Assembly (NCBI GenBank): GCA_937858825.1
Contig: CALMAI010000019.1
Coordinates: 54,650 to 118,649, forward strand
DNA: 64,000 bases
Source of the DNA: an uncultured Candidatus Peregrinibacteria bacterium
GTDB lineage: Bacteria; Patescibacteriota; Gracilibacteria; UBA1369
Direction: 5' to 3'
The translations under genes were made by a program, and so were the position numbers. Positions within the stretch are counted from its first letter, which is position 1; the number at the start of each line of letters is the position of its first letter. Shown in pieces: positions 51,475 through 59,789 of this stretch. Under the pieces are notes generated by a model. It saw only the letters and a program-made list of their open reading frames with translations, was not told the origin of the DNA and did no database searches.

Positions 51475-52818
51475 ATGAAAGTTATTTTACTTGCAGCTGG
51501 TCGGAGTCAACGTATGAAGCCGATTGAGGATAAAAATTTTCTAAAATTTTTAGGGAAGCCGCTGGTGCAACATCAACTTGAGCAGCTTATTTCTGTTGGG
51601 CTGCGCGATTTTGTGATTGTTGGTGGCGAACATAATCTGGCACGACTGGAGGAGTTGGCTCAGATGCTTCTTGATGAGGGAAGTGTGGATAGCATTGAAG
51701 TAGTTGAACAAAAGGATCTGAATGATGGAATGGCCGGTGCGATGATGAGTATTGAGCCGGTGGTGAAGAGTGGACCAATGTTTGTGGTGAGCGCCAACGA
51801 TGTGGTTGAAAGTAAGGCATTTGAAATGCTGATGGAAGCGAAGGGTGACGGCGATGCTGATGGTATTCTGATCGCCAAAGCAATGGATGAGTATTTCCCT
51901 GGAGGATATCTGAATGTGAAAGATGGCTTTATTGAAAGCATTGTGGAGAAGCCTGGTGCTGGAAATGAGCCGAGTAATATGGTGAATATTGTTCTGCATT
52001 ATTTTGCTGAAGCGAAAGATCTGTTTGATGCGCTGCATCAGGTTGAATCGGAAAAAGATGATCGATATGAGGTAGGATTGGACTCACTTTTTAAGGCTGG
52101 GAAAAAGTTTAAGGCCTTGCCGTATGATGGTTTTTGGCAGGCAGTGAAATTTCCTTGGCATGATTTGCCTTTGAAGGAGTACTTTTTGAAGCAGATTCCG
52201 AAAATTTTCCCGGCTCGACGGATTGGTGGCTGGGAAGCTGATATTGCTCTAACGGCTGTAATTAAAGGTGATGTTATTTTGGAAGAGGGAGTGAAAGTGT
52301 TCGATCATGCCACTATTATTGGACCGGCTTATATCGGTAAAAACTCAATTGTGGCGACCAATGCAGTAGTACGAGGATCGATGATTGGTGATAATTGTGT
52401 GGTTGGATACGCGACGGAGGTGGCGCGGAGTTATTGGGGTGACAGTGTTTGGACTCACTCCAACTACATTGGTGACAGTATTCTTGGAAATAATGTTTCG
52501 TTTGGAGCGGGAACCGTAACCGGGAATCTACGCTTTGATGAGGGCAATATTCCTGTGAATATTAAAGGCGAAAAGATGGATAGCGGAAGGAATAAGTTTG
52601 GACTTATCACTGGTAATCATGTGCGTTCTGGCGTGAATACCAGCTTTATGCCAGGTGTGAAAATTGGAACCAATGTGTGTATTGGTGCGGGAATTGTGAT
52701 TGGTGAAGATATTGAAGATAACAAGTTTGTGACTGGTAAATTTGAGCTGAAGCAGTATGATAATAAAGTGGATGTTGCAGCTATCAACCGTGAAGAGCTG
52801 AAAAAGAAGTTATCATAG
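51475..52818 (+). CDS. Sugar-1-phosphate nucleotidylyltransferase with left-handed beta-helix domain
   Basis: The 447-residue protein opens with the nucleotide-binding LLAAGRSQRMKPIEDKNFLK and KPLVQHQ, typical of the GlmU/RmlA superfamily. SANDV (about 103-107) takes the place of the usual catalytic/metal Asp segment. The last 190 residues have hexapeptide repeats (VFDHATIIGPAYIGKNSIVA, MIGDNCVVG, ILGNNVSFGAGTVTG), a trimeric left-handed beta helix that often is an acyltransferase. It is similar to archaeal-type bifunctional GlmU; substrate is not clear. It is six bases after purP2 and four before a glycosyltransferase. Confidence 0.85.
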   Translation: MKVILLAAGRSQRMKPIEDKNFLKFLGKPLVQHQLEQLISVGLRDFVIVGGEHNLARLEELAQMLLDEGSVDSIEVVEQKDLNDGMAGAMMSIEPVVKSGPMFVVSANDVVESKAFEMLMEAKGDGDADGILIAKAMDEYFPGGYLNVKDGFIESIVEKPGAGNEPSNMVNIVLHYFAEAKDLFDALHQVESEKDDRYEVGLDSLFKAGKKFKALPYDGFWQAVKFPWHDLPLKEYFLKQIPKIFPARRIGGWEADIALTAVIKGDVILEEGVKVFDHATIIGPAYIGKNSIVATNAVVRGSMIGDNCVVGYATEVARSYWGDSVWTHSNYIGDSILGNNVSFGAGTVTGNLRFDEGNIPVNIKGEKMDSGRNKFGLITGNHVRSGVNTSFMPGVKIGTNVCIGAGIVIGEDIEDNKFVTGKFELKQYDNKVDVAAINREELKKKLS

Positions 52819-52822
52819 GCCT

Positions 52823-53620
52823 ATGAAGGTTTCGGTTATCATCGTTAACTACAATCATAAATATTTCCCTAAGCTGGCTGTGGAAGCCCTGGAAAAAAGT
52901 AAGGGGAGTTTTGAAATGGAGATTGTTGTTGTGGATAACGCTTCCACCGATCCGGAAAGTCTGGATTTTTTGAAACAAGCTGATCAGGATAAAAGACTGG
53001 TTTTGGTCCGACAGCAGAAAAATGTTGGTTTTGGTCGTGGCAATAATATTGGAGTTAAATTAGCGGAAGGAGACTATATTTTTATCCACAATCCAGATGT
53101 ACAGGTTGGAGAAGAGAGTATTCAGCAGATGATTGATTACCTTGAAAAGCATGATGATATAGGGATTTTGGGGCCGCAGCTGGTGTATTCAAGTGGGAAG
53201 GTTCAGGAGTCTTGTCGACGGCATATGAGTTTTTTTGATTTGATGTTGAATCGGACTTTTTTGGGGCGTTTGCCATTTTTTAAGAAGCGGGTTTCCAAGT
53301 ATTTAATGGAAGATTTTGATCATTCAAAGGTGCAGGAGGTTGATCTGTTAACCGGTGCTGCTATGTTGATTCCTAAAAAGGTCTGGGATCAGGTTGGAGG
53401 CTTTGATGAACGGTATTTTTTGTTTATGGAAGATTTTGATTTGTGTCGGGAGATATCCAAAGCTGGTTATAAGATTGTGTACTATCCGAAAGCAAAGCTG
53501 GAGCACTATCAAAAGCGCTTGAGCCGTGATTCATCCTTTTTGAAGACCCTTCGTAAGAAGGTTTTTTGGCTCCATGTTTCCAGTGCGTTGAAGTATTTTT
53601 GGAAATGGAAGGGGAAATAG
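52823..53620 (+). CDS. GT2-family glycosyltransferase
   Basis: The 265-residue protein has the GT-A fold of family 2: VIIVNYNHKY at the start, IVVVDNASTDPES near 34, the DxD-equivalent FIHNPDVQVG near 90, LTGAAMLIPKKVWDQVGGFD near 175 and the catalytic FMEDFDLCREI near 200. It resembles rhamnosyl- or N-acetylglucosaminyl-transferases of surface polysaccharide synthesis, with no membrane helices. It is the last gene of the purP-nucleotidyltransferase operon and likely uses the sugar nucleotide made by the previous gene. Confidence 0.9.
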   Translation: MKVSVIIVNYNHKYFPKLAVEALEKSKGSFEMEIVVVDNASTDPESLDFLKQADQDKRLVLVRQQKNVGFGRGNNIGVKLAEGDYIFIHNPDVQVGEESIQQMIDYLEKHDDIGILGPQLVYSSGKVQESCRRHMSFFDLMLNRTFLGRLPFFKKRVSKYLMEDFDHSKVQEVDLLTGAAMLIPKKVWDQVGGFDERYFLFMEDFDLCREISKAGYKIVYYPKAKLEHYQKRLSRDSSFLKTLRKKVFWLHVSSALKYFWKWKGK

Positions 53621-53623
53621 AAC

Positions 53624-53652
53624 TTGCTCTGATCCTTTTATTTCCGTATAAA
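53624..53652 (+). promoter_or_regulatory. Promoter of the small gene at 53675
   Basis: TTGCTC (53624-53629) and TATAAA (53647-53652) are 17 bases apart, directly after the glycosyltransferase stop. Confidence 0.5.
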
Positions 53653-53674
53653 AGAGCTTGTGTGATTTTTTTGT

Positions 53675-53932
53675 ATGAATCGAAACTTCGAAATAAATGG
53701 CATGGATCGTCCGCTTTTCATGGTCAGTGAACCACCAAAGCAATCACCAGAAGTAGTGGAGGCCATTGATTCTATTAACCGTGAAACGCTACACGCCCTT
53801 GGGATTCCCACAGAGGTTGTACATTCCATGGTTCCAGCAATAAGAGGGAATACCACCTTCTTCTCCTTTCAAAATCCAGAAAAGGTGGTTTTACAGGAAT
53901 TGGATGGAAAGCTCGTTTCCCCTTTGATTTAG
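53675..53932 (+). CDS. Small hypothetical protein
   Basis: The 85-residue protein (MNRNFEINGMDRPLFMVSEP) is neutral, without membrane segments, and ends VSPLI. It has its own promoter and its stop overlaps that of the convergent gene by four bases. I recognise no family. The central VVEAIDSINRETLHALGI is a predicted helix, the rest short strands. Confidence 0.5.
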   Translation: MNRNFEINGMDRPLFMVSEPPKQSPEVVEAIDSINRETLHALGIPTEVVHSMVPAIRGNTTFFSFQNPEKVVLQELDGKLVSPLI

Positions 53933-54756
53933 TACTCGTTGATTGAGAGTAGAATAGTTCTTACTTCTTCTGGAATTGATTCTGTGGAAATGCCAAGCTT
54001 TTTTGCTTCCTGGTGCAAAGCTGACGTTAAGGCTTTAATATCCATATCGATTCCATCAAATCCACTGCGTGAAGTGTCCCGCTGCGTAATGATGCGAATG
54101 ATTCGTTTAAATGTTGGATCGTTTTCAAGATCCAAATGAACTCCCTGTTCTTCCAATGCCTCTAATTTAAAGCAGAGTCGGGCTATGTCCTCCCCTTCCA
54201 TATGTGCGATTTCCATTTCAGCAGAGAGCCAGCTATAGAGATGTTCAAAGAGTTCATCTACTTCGAATTCAGCTTCAGCCTGCGGTTGAATTACAATGCC
54301 TGAATTTGTTATTCCGGCAATTTCTGTTCGAATGTAATCCATGACTTCGCTTGTTCCCAGCTCACTCTCTTCTCCATAGAGTAATGTTCTTACTTTATCT
54401 TCAATGTCTTTTTCATCAATTCTAATCTCATAGTGCATACAGTACTCTTCTATATCTCCATCCAGTTTTTCCAAAGCTTCTTTTGAGCTACCGCTGTCTC
54501 CACTGAACGCTTTATGTCTTAGGCGTGCTTTATTTTCAAATTGCTGAAGATGTGGATTATCACTGAAGTTTACAACACAATCACGGGTTCGGATTTCGTC
54601 AAGATATGACCATAAACGCATCATATCGGCAGCTTCACGGACTGCATCTTTCGCGCCTTCCTGGAGAGTACGGCTTCGTTCATCCCGGCTTTCCAGGCTC
54701 AGCGGTTGATCCAGTTTATGAAGGTTGGTATCGAGTTCGTGAAAAGCTTCTGTCAT
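53929..54756 (-). CDS. Hypothetical acidic helical protein
   Basis: The 275-residue protein (MTEAFHELDTNLHKLDQPLS) is acidic, almost wholly helical, with no signal peptide and no catalytic motif that I can see. Clusters such as EAEFEVDELFEHLYSWLSAE and LEALEEQGVHLDLEND suggest helical-bundle packing or protein binding. It is 68 bases downstream of purN on the same strand, so it could be the last gene of that operon, with weak support. Confidence 0.55.
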   Translation of the reverse strand: MTEAFHELDTNLHKLDQPLSLESRDERSRTLQEGAKDAVREAADMMRLWSYLDEIRTRDCVVNFSDNPHLQQFENKARLRHKAFSGDSGSSKEALEKLDGDIEEYCMHYEIRIDEKDIEDKVRTLLYGEESELGTSEVMDYIRTEIAGITNSGIVIQPQAEAEFEVDELFEHLYSWLSAEMEIAHMEGEDIARLCFKLEALEEQGVHLDLENDPTFKRIIRIITQRDTSRSGFDGIDMDIKALTSALHQEAKKLGISTESIPEEVRTILLSINEY

Positions 54757-54824
54757 GTGGTTGTTGTATTAAAAAATCGTGCGCACTATACGTCCGCTTT
54801 ATTGCATGAGTCAATGACGTTTTT

Positions 54825-55427
54825 CTAGTTTGTATCGATGCTTATTTCTCCCTTTGCGAAGCGGCGTATGACTTCCGGATAAAGTTTCTTTTCCAGGTTC
54901 TGGACTTTTTCTTTCAGGGTTTCCGGGGTGTCTCCTGATTCGACTGTCACTTTTTCCTGGGCGATGATTGGGCCGGTATCAACTCCTTCATCGACAATGT
55001 GAATAGTACAGCCGGTTTCTTTCTCTCCGGCATCGAGTACAGCTTTATGGACATTTTGACCGTAAAAGCCTGGGCCGCTGAATTTTGGCATGAGCGCGGG
55101 GTGAACATTGACGATTCTATTGGGAAACTGACGGACGAATTCTGGTGAAAGAACGCGCATATAACCGATAAGGCATACTAGGTCGACCTCGTGGTCTTTG
55201 AGAATTTGCGCGAGTTCCTGGTCGTATTCGGCTCGGGATTTACCTTGTGGGTCAACGAAAAAGGCTTTTACTTCCTGGAGGCGGGCACGTTCAAGGGCGT
55301 AAGCATCTTCTTTGTTGCTCAGCACAATGGCGATCTCTATTCCAGGCATAGCTCCATCGGCAATTTCATCGATGATGGCTTGAAGGTCTGTGCCTTTGGT
55401 GGATGCGAGAACGCCGATTTTGTACAT
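54825..55427 (-). CDS. purN: Phosphoribosylglycinamide formyltransferase
   Basis: PurN formylates GAR with 10-formyl-tetrahydrofolate. The 200-residue protein has the standard layout: IGVLASTKGTDLQAII at the start, the catalytic NVHPALMPKFSGPGFYG (about 106-122) with Asn and His, and the Asp in DEGVDTGPII (about 144-153). It is two bases after sdaAA and in the operon cofE-sdaAB-sdaAA-purN. It shows that 10-formyl-THF is used here even though PurP does not need it. Confidence 0.95.
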   Translation of the reverse strand: MYKIGVLASTKGTDLQAIIDEIADGAMPGIEIAIVLSNKEDAYALERARLQEVKAFFVDPQGKSRAEYDQELAQILKDHEVDLVCLIGYMRVLSPEFVRQFPNRIVNVHPALMPKFSGPGFYGQNVHKAVLDAGEKETGCTIHIVDEGVDTGPIIAQEKVTVESGDTPETLKEKVQNLEKKLYPEVIRRFAKGEISIDTN

Positions 55428-55429
55428 TG

Positions 55430-56332
55430 TTAGTCGATGTCAGTTGGTTTGAGTGGAGGGAGACCCATTTTTTTGCGGATGCGGAGGCCGGTTTTGGTTA
55501 CCGCGAGTCCGCCGAGGGCTGTTTCACGAAGCTTTGGTGACATTATAGCAGCAATGTTTTTCATGGCAGCTACGACTTCGTCGAATGGGATGAAACTTTC
55601 AACTCCAAGGAGTGAAGCGTCGGATGCTGCGAGGGCTGTTGATGCACCCAACATGTTTCTCTTGATGCAGGGTACTGCAACCAATCCACCGAGAGGGTCA
55701 CAGACAACGCCAAGGAAGCTCTTAAGGCCCATTGCAGAAGCATTGGCAGCCTGCTCCGGTGTTCCGCCGCGCATTTCGGTTACACCTGCTGCAGCCATAG
55801 CAATGGCGGCGCCGACTTCCGCCTGACAGCCACCGGCTGCCGCTGAAAGTGTTGCTCCGTCGGCAATAATCTTTCCAATTGCTGAAGCTGTTAAAAGCCC
55901 TTCCAACAGTTTTTTATTCGTGGTTTTAAATTCCTCCGCGAACGCAAGCATCACCCCTGGCACCACGCCGGCGCCGCCTGCTGTCGGGAAAGCCACAATT
56001 CGCCCCATGGCAGAGTTGGTCTCCCCTGTCGCAACGGCATATGCCATGGCCCGTAAAACGACTGGTGACGTTGCCATTTTCTTGCTTTTTAAACCTTTCA
56101 TCAGCTTTGGCGCGTCACCTCCTGCCATGTGAAAAGCTGAATCTTGTGGATTCTTTATTGCTTCGTGTACGGCCTCTTTCATGGTTTTCATAGTTTTTCG
56201 CATCTTTTTCAGGACCTCCGCGCGATGTTTGTTGGAATGCTCCATTTCGTAGCGAATGGCTATTTCTGCCATGGAAACGTTATGCTTTTTGCAAAGTTTG
56301 AGCAGATCATTGGTTGTTCGAAAATGGTACAT
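55430..56332 (-). CDS. sdaAA: L-serine dehydratase, iron-sulfur-dependent, alpha chain
   Basis: With the beta chain it converts L-serine to pyruvate and ammonia, using a [4Fe-4S] cluster. The 300-residue protein has SNSAMGRIVAFPTAGGAGVV near 105, a cluster Cys in AAGGCQAEVG near 168, and the pair of Cys in VVCDPLGGLVAVPCIKRN near 210-225. Length is normal. It is transcribed with the beta chain before it (12-base gap). Confidence 0.95.
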   Translation of the reverse strand: MYHFRTTNDLLKLCKKHNVSMAEIAIRYEMEHSNKHRAEVLKKMRKTMKTMKEAVHEAIKNPQDSAFHMAGGDAPKLMKGLKSKKMATSPVVLRAMAYAVATGETNSAMGRIVAFPTAGGAGVVPGVMLAFAEEFKTTNKKLLEGLLTASAIGKIIADGATLSAAAGGCQAEVGAAIAMAAAGVTEMRGGTPEQAANASAMGLKSFLGVVCDPLGGLVAVPCIKRNMLGASTALAASDASLLGVESFIPFDEVVAAMKNIAAIMSPKLRETALGGLAVTKTGLRIRKKMGLPPLKPTDID

Positions 56333-56344
56333 GAGAGAGGTGAG

Positions 56345-57052
56345 TTATTTTTCCAAAGCGGTAAGATGGCGGACATCGCTTATACCATCGTAAGCCTCCA
56401 ATGCCAAGATTTCCTGCAAAAGGAGCGTCCTTCCTTCCATGTTAATAATTGATAAAGCATGTTCTCCAACTTTGGTTGTCTGAACTTCATGAATACGAAT
56501 TTTTTCTTTTTTGAGATATTTTTCAATCGGATCCAATACCCCTTTTTTATTATCATGCCAAACAATAAGCGTTTTGTACTGTCCGGCCACACCATGAAGT
56601 GAGACGTCAAATTGATCGATTTGTACGACTTGGACCATCCCTCCTCCAATAGATGATCCTATCATGGACATTGGCTTTCGCCCCTTTTTCTCAAGGATGA
56701 TTTTTACAGTATTCGGATGTTGTGAACGACCTAAATTTGCTGTTTTAAACGTGTAATGAAGCTCCCTTTTCTTTGCTATTGCAAATGCATCTTTTATGCG
56801 AGAGTCTGCGGTTTTAAACCTCATTACACCTGCCAGAAGTGCCCGATCCGTAGCATGACCTTTGTAAACGGTTGCGAACGATCCGTGCAGATAAAATGTT
56901 ACTTTGTCTGGCGTTCCATGAAAGAGCGCTCTGGCAATTTGTCCAATTTTGCATGCGCCACCTGTGTGAGAACTGGATGGCCCAACCATTATTGGACCGG
57001 CGATATCAAAGATTGAGTACCTTGATTCTGAGGATGTATTTTTTGGAGACAT
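56345..57052 (-). CDS. sdaAB: L-serine dehydratase, iron-sulfur-dependent, beta chain
   Basis: The start is taken at MSPKNTSSESRYSIFDIAGP (57052); an in-frame ATG at 57130 would overlap cofE. The 235-residue protein has DIAGPIMVGPSSSHTGGACK near the start, the signature GxSSSHT, the GSSIGGGMVQV segment near 145, and a C-terminal ACT-like domain that binds serine. It is four-gene operon partner of sdaAA. Confidence 0.93.
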   Translation of the reverse strand: MSPKNTSSESRYSIFDIAGPIMVGPSSSHTGGACKIGQIARALFHGTPDKVTFYLHGSFATVYKGHATDRALLAGVMRFKTADSRIKDAFAIAKKRELHYTFKTANLGRSQHPNTVKIILEKKGRKPMSMIGSSIGGGMVQVVQIDQFDVSLHGVAGQYKTLIVWHDNKKGVLDPIEKYLKKEKIRIHEVQTTKVGEHALSIINMEGRTLLLQEILALEAYDGISDVRHLTALEK

Positions 57053-57096
57053 AATAGTAGAGCGTTGCGACCATTGTGGGGTTTCCTGGTTGTAAG

Positions 57097-57816
57097 TCAA
57101 TGCGATTTGTAAAGTGGAGCAAAGAGACAATCGTTTTGACTGATGGTTGATTCTTGTGGATCCGGTGGTTCACTGGTAAATTGTGCGTTTACACCCCGAA
57201 CAATGGCAAACGGCGTTGACTCTGCAGCTTCTCCCATCACAAGGTGAGCTGCTGTGGCAGTCATATCTGCAATGTTTTGCTGACTTACTTTCAGCTCGTT
57301 GCCGAAGAGGTCTTTTTCTCCACGCAGATCGTTTACTCCTTTGAAGCCCGCATATCCCAATGCTATTGCCCCAACACCTTTTCGCAATGGAGAACAAATG
57401 GAATCAGAGATAACAATTCCAAGTTCTTTGATCTTGTAGGCTTCTGTCAGATCACGCCAATACTGGTATGCGACTTCGTAAGGCTTTTCCGGCCAGAGGA
57501 CAACTTCCCCTTTTGGAATATTAGATCGGTCGATTCCTGCCCAGGGGATGAAAATATTATTTTTTTTTGTGAGTATGACTGGATCTCCCCCAAGGTTTTC
57601 ATCGGCTTCCTGGCTGATGAGCTTTTTGAAGTCATCTTCGTTGCCAATTTTTTGGATGCGATTCTGTTCCACCGCAACAATTTTTGATGTGATAACCAGA
57701 ATATCTTTCTCCTGAAGCGGTTCGTTTTTAAGCAATGATTTTACAACTTCCATTACACTGTCACCGGGTGTAATGATTTTTGACTTTAGGCCTACAGTAA
57801 GTATTTTCTCACTCAT
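57097..57816 (-). CDS. CofE-like gamma-glutamyl ligase homologue (F420-0:Glu ligase family)
   Basis: In F420-making organisms CofE adds glutamates to F420-0. The 239-residue protein has the family features: ITPGDSVMEVVKSLLKN near 15, DILVITSKIVAVEQNRI near 38, the metal-binding LGIVISDSICSPLRKGVGAI near 132 and the ALGYAGFKGVNDLRG segment. No other F420 gene is in the window, and F420 is not expected in this lineage, so the real substrate is likely another amino-acid carboxylate. It heads the operon sdaAB-sdaAA-purN. Confidence 0.85.
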   Translation of the reverse strand: MSEKILTVGLKSKIITPGDSVMEVVKSLLKNEPLQEKDILVITSKIVAVEQNRIQKIGNEDDFKKLISQEADENLGGDPVILTKKNNIFIPWAGIDRSNIPKGEVVLWPEKPYEVAYQYWRDLTEAYKIKELGIVISDSICSPLRKGVGAIALGYAGFKGVNDLRGEKDLFGNELKVSQQNIADMTATAAHLVMGEAAESTPFAIVRGVNAQFTSEPPDPQESTISQNDCLFAPLYKSH

Positions 57817-57877
57817 TTGCTTTTTGATAATTTTATTGTTTTACAATGATTCTATATGTTCGTCCATTACAATGTAT

Positions 57878-57906
57878 TTGACTTTGATTTGTGGATTTGG
57901 TACTAT
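57878..57906 (+). promoter_or_regulatory. Promoter of the long RNA
   Basis: TTGACT (57878-57883) and TACTAT (57901-57906) are 17 bases apart, followed by an AT-rich initiation zone. Confidence 0.65.
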
Positions 57907-57912
57907 TAAATG

Positions 57913-58372
57913 ATTTGCTAATAAAGATTAGTAGATTGAGATGATGCCCTTACCGACGCAATTTTCTGAGCGACTCTGGTAGGACACATAAAAGACCTTT
58001 GAAAACTTGTACCCATATAGACTCTTTCTGCGCAGCAATTGTAAGTAGAGAGCGTTGAGTTCACAAGTCATTATGACATCTTCTTGTGGCCTTGGCATTC
58101 TCTGCTCTGTGATGGTCCCCCTGACCTACCGGGCCCACCCAACAGCTGTCTGGTGTCCCCTCTTCACTCTTGTAGTGGTTGCGGACACACCCACAGGCGG
58201 TCCTTGGCCGGACTGGAAACCCAAGCCAAAGCACGGCAGAGTGTATGGACTAACTGGTCACTAGCCCAAAAACAAAAACAAAATCCAAACAAAATTCTCA
58301 GCAGCAATTCAAAAACAAAAATCGCTTCTGATAGAATGGATTTTTCCTCCCCCGCATTAGCGGGGGTTTTTT
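57913..58372 (+). ncRNA. Unclassified structured RNA, about 460 nt
   Basis: A promoter at 57878-57906 and an intrinsic terminator (58349-58372: CCCCCGC/GCGGGGG then TTTTTT) bound a stretch with no plausible gene. The central part (about 58080-58265) is much richer in G and C than the neighbours, as in structural RNAs. Complementary segments fit a fold: GGTGTCC with GGACACACC extended by CTGT/ACAG (about 58148-58195), CTAAT/ATTAG (about 57923-57937), CACAAG/CTTGTG (58063-58090), and a long-range GGTAGG (near 57979) with CCTACC (near 58128). The 3' part is an A-rich linker. I find no RNase P, tmRNA, SRP or 6S signature in it. Confidence 0.6.
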
Positions 58373-58461
58373 CTTAAAATATTCACAATTTGAAAGATTC
58401 CTTCAGTCCAATTGCGAGACATCTTACAAAGTTTAGTCTTTCTGGCTAGCCGAAATGGAAA

Positions 58462-59667
58462 TTACTGCTGCGGCTCCTCAGGATTTTGCTGGGGCTGTTC
58501 TGGCACAGGCTGAACTGGAGTGATACCAGCAATTGGTTTTTGCTCTGGCTGGGGCGATACTTCTGGCGATGGGACTTGTTGTGGTTGTTCTACTGGAGCT
58601 GGTTGCGGTTCTGATTGCGGTTCTGATTTTTTGAGCCAGGTCTGAGCATTAATGTCTTCGGTACTAATTGGTTTTGAAGGTGTAGGGGGTTCGACTGTTA
58701 CAGGTGCCGGCTCAAGTTGTTGTGCTGGTTCCGGCGTACTTTCTTCACCACTTTCCATAACGACTTTTTCCTCTTCAACCTCTTCCTGGCTGACATGGAG
58801 CGTCTGGATTGGGTATGGAATAGAAATTCCAGCTTCGTGAAGTGCTTTGTTGATATTCAAAAGCATTCTGTGGCGGATTTTGATCCCTCCACCTCGTGAT
58901 TCGACCCATGCCTTTACGCCAAAATTGACCGAATATTGACCAAATCCTGTGTAGCGCATGGCTGGTTTTGGCTGGGCTAAAACTCCTTCTGTTGATTCTA
59001 CTGCTTTCATAACCACTTCCATGGTTTTACGAAGATCTTCGCCATAGTTCACGCCCATTTCCAGTTTAATTCTTCGGAATGGGTTACTCGTGAGGCTGAT
59101 GACTTTATTTTTGAAAAGATCTGCATTTGGAACGATGATTTTTGTTCCGTCAAATGCGCGAAGAATAGTTGCCCGAGTTTGGATTTCGACAATTTTTCCG
59201 ACTATTCCTCCAATTTTTATGGAATCTCCAATACTGTAGTGTCTTGAAGAAAGGATCATTACTCCGGCGATGAAGTTCATAATGATGTCCTGGAGTGCAA
59301 AACCGACTCCAAAAGCACCAGCTGCGATGATGGCGGTCAGATCGATTCCGGCTATTTTAAGGGCGATGGTTATACCCACAATGAGAACTCCGGCATTTGC
59401 TGACCGTGAAGCGAGAATTGCAACCTCTTTATTTTCCTCTTCGAATCCTTCTACGGCCATTTTGTTTTCTACCGCTGATTTGGCAATTCGTGCCACCACA
59501 AAAGTGATGACAAGCACAATAAATGCAGTAATCCAAAGAGGGATTTGGCCAATAATGTAGCCTACAAGTTGAGTCAGCTGCCCTTCTGTTTCTGATGCGA
59601 TTTCTCCAGCATTAACATTCTGTGCCAGTGCTGTCGAGATGCCAAAAATGTGATTGAAAATTTCCAT
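58462..59667 (-). CDS. MscS-family mechanosensitive channel with Pro/Gln-rich tail
   Basis: MscS channels open on membrane tension to release solutes. The 401-residue protein has three to four N-terminal helices (about 10-140), including the pore helix GAFGVGFALQDIIMNFIAG with its Gly/Ala pattern, then the cytoplasmic beta domain (DSIKIGGIVGKIVEIQTRAT, VPNADLFKNKVISL) and alpha-beta domain to about 285. The last 110 residues are a Pro/Gln/Glu-rich low-complexity tail, absent from the simple MscS model and probably disordered in the cytoplasm. It has its own promoter. Confidence 0.93.
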   Translation of the reverse strand: MEIFNHIFGISTALAQNVNAGEIASETEGQLTQLVGYIIGQIPLWITAFIVLVITFVVARIAKSAVENKMAVEGFEEENKEVAILASRSANAGVLIVGITIALKIAGIDLTAIIAAGAFGVGFALQDIIMNFIAGVMILSSRHYSIGDSIKIGGIVGKIVEIQTRATILRAFDGTKIIVPNADLFKNKVISLTSNPFRRIKLEMGVNYGEDLRKTMEVVMKAVESTEGVLAQPKPAMRYTGFGQYSVNFGVKAWVESRGGGIKIRHRMLLNINKALHEAGISIPYPIQTLHVSQEEVEEEKVVMESGEESTPEPAQQLEPAPVTVEPPTPSKPISTEDINAQTWLKKSEPQSEPQPAPVEQPQQVPSPEVSPQPEQKPIAGITPVQPVPEQPQQNPEEPQQ

Positions 59668-59690
59668 ATTGAACCTCTAAAAATCCTTTT

Positions 59691-59719
59691 ATTATACCAA
59701 AAAAATGCATTTTCCTCAA
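59691..59719 (-). promoter_or_regulatory. Promoter of the mscS-like gene
   Basis: TTGAGG (59714-59719) and TATAAT (59691-59696) on the minus strand are 17 bases apart. The start is preceded by an AGAGG ribosome site. Confidence 0.65.
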
Positions 59720-59789
59720 TCCCTTTTGATTCTCTTTCTGGGCGTTTGGCATACAATATGGATTGTGACTATCATTTAAAATCTGCATT

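Noticed and set aside
58055..58264. A 69-codon frame within the long RNA region
   Set aside because: It is Pro/Trp/Cys-rich, has no ribosome site, and lies in the GC-rich part with extensive pairing. It is a chance frame in a structural RNA.
58320..58375. RNase P-like GGGGAGGAAAAATCC on the minus strand
   Set aside because: It resembles the conserved GAGGAAAGUCC, but it is the complement of the terminator stem and no other RNase P region is found on that strand.
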